A DNA stretch of 64,000 nt from Sindora glabra (taxonomy: Eukaryota; Streptophyta; Magnoliopsida; Fabales; Fabaceae), in NCBI GenBank assembly GCA_020226215.1, contig CM035232.1, forward strand, positions 50,158,179 to 50,222,178, given 5' to 3'. Below, piece by piece: positions 12,000-22,684 of this stretch. Position numbers and translations under genes: made by a program. A model generated the notes under the pieces. That model made no database searches, had not been told where the DNA came from, and worked only from the letters and a program-made list of their open reading frames with translations. Position 1 is the stretch's first letter; every line of letters begins with the position of its first letter.

Positions 12000-12640
12000 T
12001 TCTATTTCCTATTCAGAATTCAGTGTCTTCATCTCTTTAAAAGTGTTGAATAATTTTGGTGGATTTTTAAAATGAACTGGTCCAAAGTTGTGCATGTTTA
12101 TAGTTTTGAGTGGACCCTTTAGGTGTAATCCCTTCTCTAGAGTGCTATGCCCAAAATGTCTTGCACTCTTCATGTTTGGGAATTGTGACATTATGATTGT
12201 TTTTCTGCAATTATTTTCAAAATAGAGAACTTCCTATAATCTTAGCTTTTCTATGCATTTTTCAAGGTCAAGGTATTTGATGATTCTCAATTTATAGTCT
12301 TTGCATTGCCATAGAGTCCTTTTAATTGGTTTCTAAAAATTATTATCTGGAATTACATCCATCAAGGTATGAATCCAAAAGTGATTAGGAAATACCTTTC
12401 CTCTATGGTTGAGATCCCTTTTTAGATCTTTGACTTCAAGTAGGAAATCTTTCATCAGGTAGTATATGCATGCATTTCTTTTATATAATGAGTGCAACAT
12501 TTCTTTTAGATGTTTTGGAATATCTATCCAGTTTGATTCTTTTAGCTTTTCTCCTACACTCTTTACAAGCCCATATAGATCATATTCCTCTCTAAAACAC
12601 TATTCCATGTCTGGTTACAAAAAATAGATATAAAATATGG
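12000..12640 (-). pseudogene. Unrecognised reading frame upstream of Copia gag
   Basis: Reading the minus strand from about 12625 down to 12009, one frame runs about 205 codons with only three stops, two of which (TAG) could derive from CAG or TGG. The last 60 codons (12009-12191) are fully open. It is rich in Lys, His and Leu, with stretches such as SNWIDIPKHLKEML, VFPNHFWIHTLMDVIP and GPLKTINMHNFGPVHF. I do not recognise the family. It lies between the primer-binding site and gag, on the same strand as gag, so it may be an extra ORF of this lineage, a captured host fragment, or part of a nested element. That a frame has survived is an inference from stop density. Confidence 0.4.
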
Positions 12641-13683
12641 TTAAAATATGGTATTATTGCCACTTTTGAAATCAAAACAGTGTTATAGAAGCTTCAAAAA
12701 TATATAAATAATATACCAATGTGTAAATCTTAAATTTAGAAAATTTTAAAATCAAAATTTTCCTCCAAAGGACATTGTACATGCCCACACACAGCTCTGC
12801 AATGCTTTTGTATGAAAAAATTCTAGAAAAATGAAAAAATAGCCTTTTCCCAATCTCAGCGATGATGCGTAAGGCCTACATGTCACCTTGCAAGGTTTTT
12901 TCGGTCACCAGAGTCAGCTAGAAGGGGACGATAAAATTTTCTCCTTTCAAAAAGGTGTGACATGTGGCAATAGGACACTAAGGTGGGCCTTACACACCAC
13001 CCCTGAGAGTGAGGAAAGTTTTTTTTTTTTTTTTAGTTTCTAGCTAGGTGTGAAGTGACGTGTCATTTTGGTATCTGTTCAAGTGGTTTCCACATCCAAA
13101 ACAGCATGTTGTTTACTAGATGGTTAAAATGACCTGTCATTTAGGTCATCTTTAACCTCCAGACGGGTCAACCAGGTTAGGTCGTAGACTTAATCGGATT
13201 TATGCAATCTGAAATACTATTTTAACCATAACTTTTGATCCAGAGCTCTATTTTAGGTGATTCAAAAGCCATTTTTTTCAAAATTTCATACTCTACAAAT
13301 CTTTGCTAATTTTATGGCCTAAAAATTACTTTCTAGGGGACCCAATATTTCAAAGTTATGGGTTTTATAGGGTTTATAAGCATTCTTGTTATTTTTTGTT
13401 GTTCAGGAATGTCTTATAGATGTTTAATGTATTCTCTTTAACGCTAAAATTATCCCTAATATTTTTTTCCAGAAATAGTAGAATCAAGGAAAGTTTTAAC
13501 ATCCAATGGTTGCATCTCATGTCATAAGAACAAAAGTAGGAAAAATGTTTTTTGGCAAAAAAAAAATTACCAATTATATATACAGTAAACAATAAGTGCA
13601 TCTAACATAATACATCTCATACATCATACGCCTTGCATTTAATTACATTAAATATATGTGAGGAATTATAGACATCAAATCTA
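12641..13683 (-). other. Long untranslated leader of the Copia element
   Basis: About 1 kb between the primer-binding site and the unrecognised frame. No coding frame was seen. A less AT-rich patch lies at 12840-13200, with a poly-T run at 13019-13034. Leaders this long are unusual for Copia, so a nested insertion is possible, but I could not find its ends. Confidence 0.4.
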
Positions 13684-13700
13684 GCCAAGCTCTGATACTA
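13684..13700 (-). other. Primer-binding site of the Copia element
   Basis: On the minus strand, immediately after the LTR end (…TTCAACA), the sequence is TTAGTATCAGAGCTTGGC. This matches the initiator methionine tRNA primer site (TGGTATCAGAGC) used by most plant Copia elements, with one change. It shows that 13702-14131 is the 5' LTR. Confidence 0.88.
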
Positions 13701-13701
13701 A

Positions 13702-14131
13702 TGTTGAAAAAATTTAATAAATCAAATAAATGCAGAAATTATATGTACTTGTTTTACCTTTTGGATCTTGATGTTGTATTCCACTACACGGTTACTAAGA
13801 ATCATGATGTATTAGAAACTCTTGTCTTTGTCCATGATAATTTCACCAAAACCACACACAGTTTTCTAGAGAGAAGAAGATGAAGAAGTTTCTTTAACTC
13901 TATTTTCTAAATAACATGTTCTCTCTATTTCTTACTTTTTTGTCTCTTTTTCAATTTTTGATGGGAAGTAGGTAGTTATTCTCTCTATCCCATATTCTCA
14001 CTTTGCGATCAGTTATCCAAAAAGAAAACTGGTTGCTTCATTTTGATTATTTAAATTCAAATTCAAACAAATTAAATATTTATCAAATGATAAATGTGGA
14101 TCACCCATTATGGGTGTCTCCACATTCATCA
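13702..14131 (-). repeat. 5' LTR of the Copia element
   Basis: 430 bp, starting TG (as TGATGAATGTGGAGACAC on the minus strand) and ending CA. It aligns with the LTR at 6108-6541 with scattered substitutions and small indels. GTTAC follows at 14132-14136. The plus-strand open frames at 13701-13883 and 14003-14194 are inside the LTR and not genes. Confidence 0.92.
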
Positions 14132-14294
14132 GTTACATTAATAAAATCAAACATAATTAAATCATGCGGATTGCACGTCAATCATTTATCTTGAGTTTGA
14201 AGTAAGAAAATAAAATCTAGGTGTAAAACCGATAAAAACATTTTGACATGTATAAATTTGGTTGACATGTTTGGCACCATAACACCGGTTGTTA

Positions 14295-14564
14295 TCATAA
14301 TCTATATATTAAAACAACCCCGGTCTCGGCCAAGTTAGATGTTACTTGAAAATTTTGTTTTCTTCCGCATTTTAACATATCTACATTTAGTATTTGACTA
14401 CTCCTGTCCCCCCCCCCAAAAAAAGAAAAAAACAAAAACAAAAACAAAACAACAACAATAACTCCGGCATCTAAAAGAGCAGCAAGAGTTTGCCCCGGAT
14501 GATCAAAGATGGTTAAAGCATCATTCTCTTGAAACAGATAAAAAGGAAGGGAGTGAAATTCCAT
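14295..14564 (-). other. Possible exon-like fragment, unrecognised
   Basis: Positions 14463-14545 are less AT-rich than the surroundings and on the minus strand read LFQENDALTIFDHPGQTLAA, with no stop over 89 codons in total. The frame then runs into a C/A low-complexity tract (14409-14462), where coding is implausible. This could be a relic of a host exon, but no family is recognised. The wider 14137-14700 stretch otherwise shows nothing. Confidence 0.2.
14409..14462. repeat. Poly-C and (AAAAAC)n low-complexity tract
   Basis: A run of nine or ten C is followed by A-rich AAAAAC repeats. Simple sequence only. Confidence 0.85.
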
Positions 14565-14859
14565 TCTATGAGTAGAAAATTTCCAGATGATTTTAGATCA
14601 TATATATTACTTCTGGTTAATATTTCACATTCAAATAATTTTTTTGCATATATATTATTTTTTTATGTTATAAGCCAATTTTTATTCAATTTTTCTTAGT
14701 TGATGAATTTAGACAATGAAAATATTGACCTTATCACTATTTGTGATGAATTTTGTTCACGGATACTTTTTTAGTGTAGAAAAAACATTGAACTTATTCT
14801 CAACGCAAATGTAACGTTTAAATCATAGAAAAATGGATGTTGTGTTAATTAGCCGATTG

Positions 14860-15195
14860 ATATTATTGATTAAAGAATAATTGCTCTTTAGTGAAGAACT
14901 AAAAACAATCAATGAATTTTTAGCCATTCACAAACGAATTTTGGTGATCTATAATTTTCATAATCATCAACTTCAAATTGTAAGTGACTCAAAAATTGCT
15001 GTGGATTCATTATTGGGAAGAGCTACTTGTTCTTGGAGATGAAGAACTATTTTTGAATCAGTTCAAGGTTTATTGAATAGTATTTCCATATTTCTTTAGG
15101 TTGGTATCCTATAAATTGCAATCGTGTAGCCCATGAGGCAGTAAAGTGGGTAATTTGTACAATTAAGAATGGTCTAGTTTTACTCAAGTTTCACT
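14860..15195 (+). pseudogene. Plant RNase H-like (RVT_3) domain fragment
   Basis: In the plus strand, LQIVSDSKIAVDSLLG appears near 14970-15020. It matches the conserved L.I.SDS..V…L block of plant RVT_3 RNase H domains, with the catalytic Asp in SDS. About 40 codons later the other end of the domain, WYPINCNRVAHEAVKWVI (15103-15156), appears one frame over. In-frame stops lie between the two blocks. Such domains occur in host RVT_3 genes and at the 3' end of some LINEs. No LINE reverse transcriptase was found next to it, so the source is unresolved. It is non-functional because of stops and a shift. Confidence 0.7.
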
Positions 15196-15653
15196 CGAAA
15201 TTGAAAATGATGTACTCTTTGATTCTGCACACATTACTTTCTAATATAGTGGATCATTTTCTAGAACAGAAAATGAAAAAAATTAATGAGTTTTTATGCT
15301 GCATGTTCGATGATTAGAGGGGAGATTAGTGTAAATTTTTAAAATTGGCAAAAAATTATTATAATTTTTTGTGTATTTTGAGGTTAATATATTTTTTTCT
15401 AAGGTTTTTTTTTTCAGTCCTTTGATTTCAAAGAACAAAATAGAAATTAATATATTAGGGCTCAATATCTTCTTTCTGTTCTTGGTAGATTCTTTTCAAT
15501 GTTTCTCACTTTCTCCCATTTTTAAAAGTTTCCTTTTTGCCAAAAAAAGAGGGGGTCGATCTTTTGAATTATGAATATACAACGAGTAGAAACAGCAAAA
15601 GTAAAGCAGCAAATATTTATTTTGCATATAAAACCTTATAGTTAGGGTTTCTT

Positions 15654-15657
<4 letters not shown>
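15196..15657. other. AT-rich spacer
   Basis: Short overlapping frames on both strands (15283-15465 and 15371-15574) have homopolymer-rich, unrecognisable products. Nothing is annotated. Confidence 0.4.

Positions 15658-15699
<42 letters not shown>
15658..15699. repeat. (TA)n microsatellite
   Basis: About twenty TA dinucleotides followed by CACACA. Confidence 0.95.
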
Positions 15700-15704
<5 letters not shown>

Positions 15705-15794
15705 ATAGATGCAGAAATTAGGTCATAACATCATATAATTTTGGAGAAAATGCAAGTTACCTCACCAAAGTGGTCAGATTTTATCTTATGAATT

Positions 15795-15983
15795 TTTTCT
15801 TTTTTGGTTTGGACCCCCAATATCTAGTGGCTTCATTAGGTTCTGACTATTGTCGGTCAAGTCAGGTAGGCCAAATGTGGGGTAAAGATCTCCCGACAGT
15901 AATTTTTTTCATTCACAAAGCTTAAACCTGAAATCTTGCTTAAGGGGACTGAGTTTCCAACTATTTCGATCAACTGCCATTAG
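15795..15983 (-). mobile_element. Complete tRNA-derived SINE
   Basis: 189 bp read on the minus strand. It is flanked by an exact 13-bp direct repeat, TATCTTATGAATT, at 15782-15794 and 15984-15996. Near its 5' end is an A-box-like TGGCAGTTGATCG (complement of 15967-15979). About 40 bp further is a B-box-like GGTTTAAGCTT (complement of 15918-15928). It ends in an A-rich tail (complement of TTTTCTTTTTT). Internal polymerase III boxes, long variable target duplications and an A-rich 3' end together define a plant SINE. It would have been mobilised by a LINE reverse transcriptase. Both boxes carry apparent C-to-T changes. Confidence 0.85.
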
Positions 15984-15996
15984 TATCTTATGAATT

Positions 15997-17570
15997 ATGG
16001 AAATAAGAAAATTATTTCTTAGGACAATACAAAACTTTTGTTACTAATTTAGCAGAAAACATTCGAGAAATTCATAACTTACCCCTATTAATTATGGGAT
16101 GGTTGCTTATTGCTCCACTAATTTTAAAAACTTACAAATTAAAAGTTTTAGTTATATAAAACTTACAAATAATACTCAATATCTACTTAATTAGTTGTTT
16201 TATTAAATTATATAATTTTTTAAATTTAATATGAATCATAATATTACTATATGTTGGATGATCATATTATTTTTTATGCATATTTTTATGTTGTATGATT
16301 AATAAAAATTAAATTAAATATATAAAATTTTAATTAAATACTTAAAATGAATTATGAAATTATGCATAGAAAATGACATAATAAATTAATACATAATAAT
16401 ATTGCAGGTGATGTTAAAGAGCGTTTTAATGTCTTACTTAATGCATTGCCGATTACTAATGGGTGATTTAGTGTCTTATCACAGCTAAATTCCTTCATGA
16501 TATGAGAAGAATGAGATAAATTCAACCAAAATTATAATTTTTACAAAAAAAATTACTATATGCATAGAAAAAAATTTAATTTTAATTTTGAATTTTTTTA
16601 TATTTATTATATTAAATTTCATAAATTTACTCTTTCATCTTATATTTCCTTAATAATTTTTTAATTTTAAATTTCATTTTTTATAGATGTAATATTATTG
16701 TAAATTTTATGTACCTTATTAGCTTTTAGTAGTGTTTTATCTACCTTTTTTTTCACGTTCAAAGTAAATCACTAAAATGCAAGATATATTTTAAAAGAAA
16801 AAATAAATTATCACAATTGTTGTTGAAACAAATAACATACAATTGAATAATGATTTTTAAATTAATATTTATTTATTATTTATTTTTAAATAATTATTCG
16901 CTTTATTTTCTAATTTGTGTCTTTTAAGTATTGAATGTGAAAGTCGCTTTTGGCAGTAAAATTTATACGGATATACTTCAATATGTACGTCAGAAGATCC
17001 ATACGGAGAAACTAAAATTGACAAAATCCAGAGCTTCAGGCTAATAAACGCGCAAGTAGGTAGCATACACTACGACTTTCGTACTTGTTGCATTATTTTC
17101 AAAGATAGATACCAGATTGAAAATCCATTTACCTAATAATTAAACATGCATGCTCGGTGACCTGATCTCTAATAATGCGTTTGGGATTACTTTTGAAGAA
17201 TAGGCGTTGAAAAGAATCATAATCCGAAGAAATGTCTTTTTTTTTTCCTTTTTTTTAGTAATGGTTTCTCGTTTGACAAGTTCACCATTGTCCACGGTAT
17301 TGCCAATTTTTTTAAAATACTTAAAATTTTTATTAGGATTAATTATATTTTTATTTTAATGATATTAATAGTAAACATTATTATTTTGAAATATTTTTAT
17401 AATTATTTAAAATTTAAAAACATTATCATATTAATTATGATACTAAAGGAAATAAAAATATATATAACATAAAATTGTAAATAATATATAATAAGAAATC
17501 ACCATAATGTTTGTACATCTACCATAAAATGTAACAAAAAAATCAACATATAAAAAGCCATTAAATCAAG
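15997..17570. other. AT-rich intergenic sequence
   Basis: No recognised coding sequence. The minus-strand 65-codon frame at 16869-17066 covers a slightly less AT-rich patch (16900-17220) but has no identifiable domain. A phrase near 17178 (GCGTTTGGGATTACTTTTGA) resembles ends of some plant DNA transposons, but no partner end was found. Confidence 0.35.
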
Positions 17571-17749
17571 CAATCACTAGTGTCATACTCACCATGTTAA
17601 GGTTGGGGCTAGAATGGAGGCAGTTGCATAGCAAATCTAGCCAATGTTGATATAGTGTTTAGGACATGACAACAGTCTATGGATGTTGATATAGTGCCGC
17701 TAGTTGCTACTTGGTTTGCTATAATACTTGTTCTTGATAGTCAACGTAC

Positions 17750-19100
17750 TACTGCTACACATCTTATACTTGCTCACTTTAGAAAATGTAACTCTGCACA
17801 TCCTCAAGCAATCTTACTTCTTGTTGTTGCCTCAAAGAATAAGTTGCAATTGATGAGTTACTGTTGTAGGTTCCATACGAAATCATGGTAACCACATGAC
17901 AAATCCCCTTGTTTTGCACTCAATGGGTGCTTAATACCTTGTTGGTAATGATATGTTCATCAATTTTGCATTGGGCGTCCTATTAAGCTACTAGAGACAT
18001 CAATAGATTGTGACTACGATTGCAATTGAGTAACCTAATCTTCTATCTTATTCTTGATTTAAAAAAATTGATAGTATGAGTACAAAGTTTTCAAAAGTAA
18101 TTAAATTAGAAAGTAAAAGTAAATTTACTTACATAATTAGTCTTGGCAATCAAAAAAGCCCACTCCCCTAATAATCAAGTATGGCGCTCATAGAAGTTCT
18201 CCATTGGTAGCTAAAACTCACCTATATCTTTATTTCTCCAAGCTAGATTTAAAAATAAACAGATAATATTAGTAATTATCACCAATAATATTAAATTTTA
18301 GGAATGTTAATTTAGTATACCTTATCATATCAATACATCACAATGGCATTCAATCCATGGTGATCATTGCACCTCTTTTGCTCTCTATTATAAGCATTTC
18401 TCTTAGAATTCTCTCACAAATTCAGAGAGAAAACATATACAATTATAAGATCAATAAACTTCAAAAAAAAAATTACACCTGTAGTATTATTTAATTCATT
18501 TTTATCCTGTATTTTACAATATTAAACTATTTGTAACACCTTTCTCAATGATCTCTTAGGAAATCGACTAGGATCTTTTGCACCATTCGGTTATACTCAT
18601 TCCCCTACTCAATGAAATATGCATGTAGTTTGTGTCTCTAATCTTTGTATCAATCAGTTGCAATGCATTAAATACCATCACCTCTTCCTATGATACACCG
18701 ACAATCTAAAACAAATCATATTGTTGAAATACATGTAACAATTAAATATATGTGTGAAACAATGATATTCAAATATGAGTGTAAAATAATGATAATATCA
18801 AACATATATTAACATAGAAAATAAGCTAGTGCTTACCTTAATTCCTTGTCTAATACTTGTTGCCCGCCCTAATATGGCTATATACCTCTTGTAGAAAGGC
18901 TCACAGTGCTATATACCTTTTGTAAAATGGCTCATAGTGTTGCTTAATAAGCATTCTTATCAACCATGGGAAGTTCCTCTACTTTTCCCTTATAAGATTC
19001 CAACTCACTTCATCAAATTTAACAAGCAGTGATTAACCTTGGCTCTTGGCAAATTTTTGTTGGAGGCCCAGAGCCCTTAACCTACTATAATATTTCTTTA
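17750..19100 (-). pseudogene. Possible second CACTA ORF (Transposase_24-like), remnant
   Basis: Downstream of TNP2 on the minus strand are scattered pieces compatible with the second CACTA gene, including a Gln-rich stretch LRQQQEVRLLEDVQSYIF near 17800, as in the C-terminal coiled coil of such proteins, followed by several stops. The identification rests mainly on position next to TNP2. Plus-strand 17679-17891 is a shadow frame. Confidence 0.35.
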
Positions 19101-19699
19101 GTGGTGAAGTGTTAAAAAAAGAACACCATATTAATCAAAAACATAAATTTATATGTGGAAAAAGTAAAAAATAACCAAGATAGCAATAGCAATTTTACCT
19201 AACTCGTATTACTAGGAAAAAGGATTATAGTCCAAGAGTAATAGAGCTCTATTATCTCCTTTATTGTGAGATAGCCTAGCAATAACCATGGCTATGAAAT
19301 AATATAAATGGTAATCATCATGCAAGACATAAATTATAATTATTACAACATAACAAAATTATTCATTACATAATTTTTACATGTGAAAAGTAAAAATCTC
19401 TAAACCCTAACTAAATCAGTATCATTAAATGTGACATGTTTATTTTCTCCATCATTAATTTCAACATCATCATTAGATTCTAATTGCTCCTCCTCTATAT
19501 AATCATTAACCATTTTATTTTCTAAAATGTCATTGTCATTTTTCAAGTTGTTAATATCTTGCATGTCAATATAAATATCTCTAGAAGGTGAAACATATTA
19601 GGGATAATTATTTTGATCATTTGATGTAATAAGGTCCAAATTTCCAAAATCAACTGTAAGAGTGAAGTTTCTAGATTTTTTTCCTATAATATTGGGGCT

Positions 19700-22160
19700 C
19701 CATGATAACTAACATCATCATTTGGAAGATCCTATAGATTATGATGAATCAGATAAGCAATGACTCTCTATTTAGGTCATCATTGTAAAAAACTTATGTA
19801 TAGATCATCTTTGTATCACTGAGCACTAATGGAGATGCTTGTTATATTCTTGTTATTGACAAATTTCTTCTCTCTATGGTCAATGTTAACCTAATTACAC
19901 TTGAACAGAGTCACATGGCAATCATTCAAATAAGTTAACTTTATAATATGATCTAAAAAATTGTAAAATGTGTTTTCATTACTCCTTAGATAGAAATCAC
20001 ATTGATATGTTTTTTATGCCTAAAATCCTAAGAAGAAGTCATAAATCAAACTTTATTAACTATGCATGCCAAACATGACATAACTATAAAATTTGGTCTG
20101 AAAGCTAATAAGAATAGTTTGTTGATGGCCTCTAGGGATCTATTATTATGTAAGTGACACATATATAAAATTAATTTACATAATAATATTAAAATCAATA
20201 ATAAAGATGGATAAAATTTTGGAAATGAATATGATAAGGCATTACCTTTGAGTTGATCCAAATTTTGGCCACCTTTAGCTTATAGTTATCTTATGTTTTC
20301 ACTACAAAATACAAGTTATTCATTAAATGTAAAAAACTTGGAAAAAAGGAAAGAAATTGACCTAAAGAAGAAATGTACAAAGTTTGAGAGACTTACTTAA
20401 GATACTTCTAGATTTCAGCATAGTTATTCAAGATATACCATATTGCAATTTTCCAATCTCTCCTATTGAATCCTACAATATTTTTTGATAGGTTATCAAT
20501 TACATTGAAAATTGACAATTGCCCCTCTATTCTAATTTGGACAGCATCCTAGTTTCATTTGAGCTGATTGAATTTAGGTTCCAAATTATTTAAATACATA
20601 GAAAAAATGTTAACACTTCATTTACAACATAGCCTTTAGTAATAGAACCCTTAGATTGAGCATGATTCTTGACATAGTCTTTTAGCTTCTTGACATATCT
20701 CTTGCACATCCACTAAAAATGAATAGGTCCTTAAGCAATGCCTTTTTAGGCAACTATATCAAGTGCACCACTGCATCAAAGAATATTGAAAGGAATATTC
20801 ATTCAGTTTTGTAAAAAATAGGAATAATATCTTCCTTAGCTTTCTTCACATATCTTTTATTCAAAGTTCTAGCGTGCATTTGATTAAAGAATTATAAAGT
20901 TCAATAATTAGACATGATAGTTCCTTCAACATGAATATCTGAATTATAGGTGTTGATAATCAATGCATAATGACTTGACAATCATGTGATTTCAATTGCT
21001 TCATTTTGGTGTCATTGTTAGTAACATTCTTCCTTAGATTATTAGTAAACCCATTAGGAAACTTGACTTTTTGATAAATTGCTTGAACTATCATTAGTCA
21101 TTATCATTGAGCATGAATTTAGCATGTAGTTTCATTAATTTATTCCCCCTTCATATGGATGTAGCACTAATCTTATTTTCATGTTAACTAGATCACATAA
21201 TGCATTGTTTATATCCTTTAATTTGCATATATCTTGCAATAATGTACTTACAATACTATCACATTCATTCTTTTCAACATGTATAATATCAATATGGTGC
21301 CTTAATTTCATTGTGTGTTAGTAAAGAAGCTTAAAAAAATGCTCTTCTTACTCTATTTAAGTTCATTAATCCCTCTCTTCCATTTCATTCCATCAAATTG
21401 CTTGTCTTTTCCAGGAAGTCTCCAATTCAATTTACTTAATTGGTTTATGATCACGTCACTAGTAAACCACCTTAATGGGGTAGGTCTCTCTCAATTCTTA
21501 TCATTTCTCCACCATTGATACCTTGAAAGAAAATGACAATGACTAATATTCACTATTTTTCCTTTAACCTGCATTAATATAGTACTTTGTTACAAGTTAG
21601 GAATGCTTTGTACCCTTATCCATTCTACCTTGAAAGATCATTTCATATTGGAAAATCATTGATAGTCTATAGCAATGTCATCTATATATAAACACGCAAT
21701 TGTTAGTAGCATCCTAAGTTTTGACTCTCGTTTTCCATAACTATTTTAAATCTTCTACTAATAGTTTGAGGAAGACATCTATTATATCTTTTCCTAAAGA
21801 TTGTGGTCTAAGAATTAACAAAGTTAACATAAAAAAAGACTCTTTTATATAGAGCCATGTGGCAAATTGTAAGTTATCATTACCACTAGCTACATATTCT
21901 AGAATAGAATCATATCTTTAAAAGGACTTAATCCATCTTCACTTAGACTAAGTTAGAAATTTCTTAATTCCATAAAAAATGGCTTTTGTTGAAATCCTAT
22001 TAAGCTTTTCTATTAATAAGATGTCACATGATCCTATCTTTACTTGATTATCTTGTATATGTGACTTCATATTCTTTATTGAATGTCTCAATATGTACAT
22101 TTGTTTCAACTTAAGGATCAACAAAAAAAAAACCTCAACACCTTGTGAGGCACCTTTTTG
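19700..22160 (-). pseudogene. CACTA TNP2 transposase remnant
   Basis: Minus-strand blocks follow the TNP2 order. VPHKVLRFF (from 22160) and LKQMYILRHSIKNMKSH (in 21948-22217) match the region before the transposase core. Next come DGLSPFKDM and YNLPHGS near 21850-21940, HVEKNECDSIVSTLLQDI and LCDLVNMKIR (about 21290-21170), and THMKQ and LNKRYVKKAKEDI-type pieces (about 20990-20830). A DUF4218 block, YVKNHAQSKGSITKGYV, lies near 20640-20690. A DUF4216-like tail with HVTLFKCN and YKDDLYISF lies near 19800-19930. Many stops are present, several at plausible Gln codons. The active enzyme would bind and cut the element ends. Confidence 0.85.
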
Positions 22161-22530
22161 TGAAGTGATCAATGGCAACCAAGATAAACCAATGCCCATT
22201 TGAAGCTTTTGGTTCAATTGGGCCTATGACATCAATTCCTTACATTGAAAATGGCTAGGAAGTCATTAGAATATTCAGTGATACAAGAGGCATGTGGATC
22301 TTATTAGTATAGACTTGACATTTATAACACTTTCTCACATGATTGATGCAATTAGACTCTATTATTATCCAATAATACCTTGCTCTTAGAATCATTTTAG
22401 CCATAGTATGTCCATTTGCATGTGTTGCACAAAAACTTTCATGTATTTCTTTGATAATCTTTTCTACTTCCTTGGTATCAACACATCTTAGTAGTATAAT
22501 GTCATTATTTCTTTTGTACAACATCTCTTT
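22160..22530 (-). pseudogene. Tat-A integrase, N-terminal part
   Basis: The open piece 22255-22524 is the integrase zinc-binding domain: LLRCVDTKEVEKIIKEIH, HANGHTMAKMILRARYYW and HVRKCYKCQVY, giving H-x3-H and C-x2-C. After a stop the core begins with GIDVIGPIEPKASNGH and FILVAIDHFTK (22160-22250), which contains the first catalytic Asp. The expected continuation is absent; instead CACTA TNP2 sequence follows immediately. The family inserts element DNA into chromosomes. Confidence 0.9.
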
Positions 22531-22684
22531 ATTTAGAAAGAAACCTATGGGTATTTTTTTTATAATTCTTTTATTATTTTTTGAAGCTCCTAGTAGGTAT
22601 TCTTAATTTTTGATATAGCTTTGAATATCATGATGTCATGGTTTCCCATTTATCTCTTCTTTAATATTTAAGTAATATGCTCAT

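Larger units (their letters stand above)
6108..14131 (-). mobile_element. Complete-structure, degenerate Ty1/Copia LTR retrotransposon
   Basis: About 8.0 kb on the minus strand. The two LTRs (6108-6541 and 13702-14131) align throughout. The 5-bp duplication GTTAC sits immediately outside both (6103-6107 and 14132-14136). A primer-binding site adjoins the right LTR and a purine tract adjoins the left one, fixing the orientation. Between them, in minus-strand order, are gag, pre-integrase domain, integrase, reverse transcriptase and RNase H, all with frameshifts and stops. The element is longer than a typical 5-kb Copia because of a roughly 2-kb region ahead of gag and a roughly 1.1-kb untranslated stretch after RNase H (6554-7900). 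Confidence 0.92.
17700..22160 (-). mobile_element. CACTA (En/Spm) transposon relic
   Basis: A minus-strand relic defined by its coding remnants: TNP2 transposase with its associated domains (about 22160-19700) and a second, weaker ORF (about 19100-17750). The right boundary is an abrupt junction with a Tat integrase near 22160. The left boundary is not resolved, because no convincing CACTA terminal repeat or subterminal repeats were seen. It is best treated as a truncated copy. Confidence 0.75.

Noticed and set aside
17170..17230. GCGTTTGGGATTACTTTTGA as a transposon end
   Set aside because: No complementary end or flanking duplication was found within several kb.
17575..17595. CACTAGTGTCATACTCACC as the left terminus of the CACTA relic
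   Set aside because: CACTA is a common 5-mer. No matching inverted end, subterminal repeats or target duplication were found.
17679..17891. 70-codon plus-strand frame
   Set aside because: Complement of the Gln-rich minus-strand CACTA remnant; a shadow.
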